Source: Microbacterium sp. (GTDB lineage Bacteria; Actinomycetota; Actinomycetes; Actinomycetales; Microbacteriaceae). Taken from it: DNA of 64,000 nt. The stretch covers positions 1 through 64,000 of the forward strand of contig JAFKIL010000007.1 of the NCBI GenBank assembly GCA_017306415.1, written 5' to 3'. This document shows positions 62,822 through 64,000 of the stretch, piece by piece. Below the pieces are notes generated by a model. The model was not told the DNA's origin. It saw only the letters and a program-made list of their open reading frames with translations, and ran no database searches. How positions within the stretch are numbered: the stretch's first letter is position 1; each line of letters starts with the position of its first letter. The position numbers were made by a program, and so were the translations under genes.

Positions 62822-63415
62822 ATGTACGACGGCATCGTCCAAGACCTGATCGACGAGTTCGGCCGGCTGCCGGGCATCGGCCCGAAGTCCGCGCAGCGCA
62901 TCGCGTTCCACATCCTGCAGACGCCCGACTTCGACGTCGCGCGCCTCTCCGTCCTGCTCGGCGAAGTGCGTGAACGCGTACGGTTCTGCGAGATCTGCGG
63001 GAACGTGTCCGAGCAGGAGCGCTGCACGATCTGCCGCGACCCGCGACGCAACCAGACGCTCATCTGCGTCGTGGAGGACGCGAAGGACGTCGCCGCGATC
63101 GAGCGCACGCGCGAGTTCCGCGGCCTCTACCACGTGCTGGGCGGCGCGATCAGCCCGATCGGCGGTGTGGGGCCGGACGACCTGCGCATCACGCAGCTCA
63201 TGCAGCGGCTCGCCGACGGCACCGTGCAGGAGGTCATCCTGGCCACCAATCCCAACCTCGAGGGCGAGGCGACCGCGACCTACCTCAGCCGGCTGCTTCA
63301 CACGCTCGAGATCACCGTCACGCGGCTGGCGTCCGGCCTGCCCGTCGGAGGCGACCTCGAGTACGCCGACGAGGTCACCCTCGGTCGCGCCTTCGAGGGC
63401 CGTCGCTCGGTCTGA
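62822..63415 (+). CDS. recR: Recombination protein RecR
   Basis: A 197-residue DNA repair protein that helps load RecA with RecF/RecO. It has the helix-hairpin-helix [17 protein letters not shown], the four-Cys zinc finger ([20 protein letters not shown]) and the Toprim segment [14 protein letters not shown]. It starts four bases after the dnaX stop. The length is normal for the family. Confidence 0.96.
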   Translation: MYDGIVQDLIDEFGRLPGIGPKSAQRIAFHILQTPDFDVARLSVLLGEVRERVRFCEICGNVSEQERCTICRDPRRNQTLICVVEDAKDVAAIERTREFRGLYHVLGGAISPIGGVGPDDLRITQLMQRLADGTVQEVILATNPNLEGEATATYLSRLLHTLEITVTRLASGLPVGGDLEYADEVTLGRAFEGRRSV

Positions 63416-63417
63416 CG

Positions 63418-64000
63418 ATGAGCGCACGGGGCTGGTGGCTCTTCGCCGCGATGGCGGTGATCTGGGGGCTTCCGTACCTGTTCATCAAGGAGGCCGTGGA
63501 CTCCTTCTCGCCGGCCGCCGTCGTCGCAGGACGGACGCTCGTGGGGGCGCTCCTCCTCCTGCCGATCGCACTGCACCGCCGAGCGTTCGGGCCCGCGCTC
63601 CGGATGTGGCCGTGGGTGCTCGCGTTCGGGGCGATCGAGATGGCGGGCCCGTTCTTCCTCCTCGGGCACGCCGAGCAGACGATCTCGTCCGGTCTCACCG
63701 GGCTCCTCGTCGCGACCGTCCCGCTGTTCGCGGCCATCATCGCGGCGTTCCGCGGCGATCGACGGGCGCTCCGTCCGTTGCGGGCACTCGGTCTCGTCGT
63801 CGGGTTCGGCGGCGTCGCGGTGATCGTCACGGGCGAGGGCTTCGCCGTGCGGGGGGACGCCGCGGGGCTCATCGCCGTCGGAGAGGTGCTGCTCGTCGCG
63901 ATCATGTACGCGACCGCTCCGTTCATCGTGGCGACCAAGCTCAAGGACGTGCCGTCGCTGGGCTCGATCACCCTGTCGCTGGGCGCAGTGGGCATCGCCT
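63418..64000 (+). CDS. EamA/DMT-superfamily transporter, truncated by the window end
   Basis: About 194 residues are visible of a protein that runs off the right edge. It starts MSARGWWLFAAMAVIWGLPY, the classic first helix of drug/metabolite exporters, and has six hydrophobic segments so far, with GLTGLLVATVPLFAAIIAAF typical of the repeated EamA unit. It begins two bases after recR. The transported compound is unknown. Confidence 0.85.
   Translation, partial: MSARGWWLFAAMAVIWGLPYLFIKEAVDSFSPAAVVAGRTLVGALLLLPIALHRRAFGPALRMWPWVLAFGAIEMAGPFFLLGHAEQTISSGLTGLLVATVPLFAAIIAAFRGDRRALRPLRALGLVVGFGGVAVIVTGEGFAVRGDAAGLIAVGEVLLVAIMYATAPFIVATKLKDVPSLGSITLSLGAVGIA

Overview
The window is high-GC actinobacterial chromosome, most like Microbacterium or a close Microbacteriaceae relative. 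Supporting signs are the strong G/C third-position bias, frequent GTG starts, ATGA/GTGA stop-start overlaps, a DUF58–transglutaminase–MoxR block, small SRP RNA, Pta–AckA, and dnaX–recR. Assignments come from reading translations and motifs; no database search was run.

Layout. Positions 1-1934 form a loose accessory edge: an IS transposase fragment, a stand-alone EF-Tu domain III-like protein, an unknown protein and a Nudix hydrolase. Positions 1935-5355 hold an HtrA-type protease and an OmpR-type two-component system. Positions 5468-12626 hold a compact cluster: GT2 and DUF2064 glycosyltransferases, a methyltransferase, a Tat-exported molybdopterin protein with a cytochrome b partner, an MTA-phosphorylase-like enzyme, an epimerase and a GT-C-like membrane protein. 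An 18-nt motif (17/18 identical) lies exactly 46 nt before the first gene of both the glycosyltransferase arm and the cytochrome arm. Positions 12655-25462 are mixed: aldo-keto reductase/TetR, a membrane-fused sulfite-oxidase-like protein, DeoR with a divergent two-domain fusion, a DUF1918-hydrolase fusion, a CocE hydrolase, a YefM/YoeB module, a rhomboid and DinB.

The most unusual part is 25489-38450. An 11-gene minus-strand operon encodes an amino-acid ABC transporter, two short-chain dehydrogenases that lack the catalytic Tyr, two tandem pairs of helical-bundle plus cyclophilin-like proteins resembling a split cucumopine/mikimopine synthase, a histidine ammonia-lyase and an M20 amidohydrolase. 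A divergent IclR regulator follows, then a P450 / Rieske ferredoxin / ferredoxin reductase operon. An identical 17-bp palindromic site stands before the transporter operon and before the P450 operon, so the two probably form one regulon. The working reading is uptake and breakdown (or formation) of a histidine-derived, opine-like imidazole compound.

Positions 38567-48555 carry membrane proteins, a MarR–CtaG–CcdA–(Sco-TlpA fusion) redox operon, small proteins, tRNA-Ser(GGA) and palindromic repeats. Positions 48555-64000 are core: transglutaminase, DUF58, MoxR, SRP RNA, Pta, AckA, a HAD phosphatase with a GH65 phosphorylase, DnaX, RecR and an EamA transporter cut by the window edge. Two copies of a 76-bp element with 16-bp inverted ends occur at 16188 and 56931.
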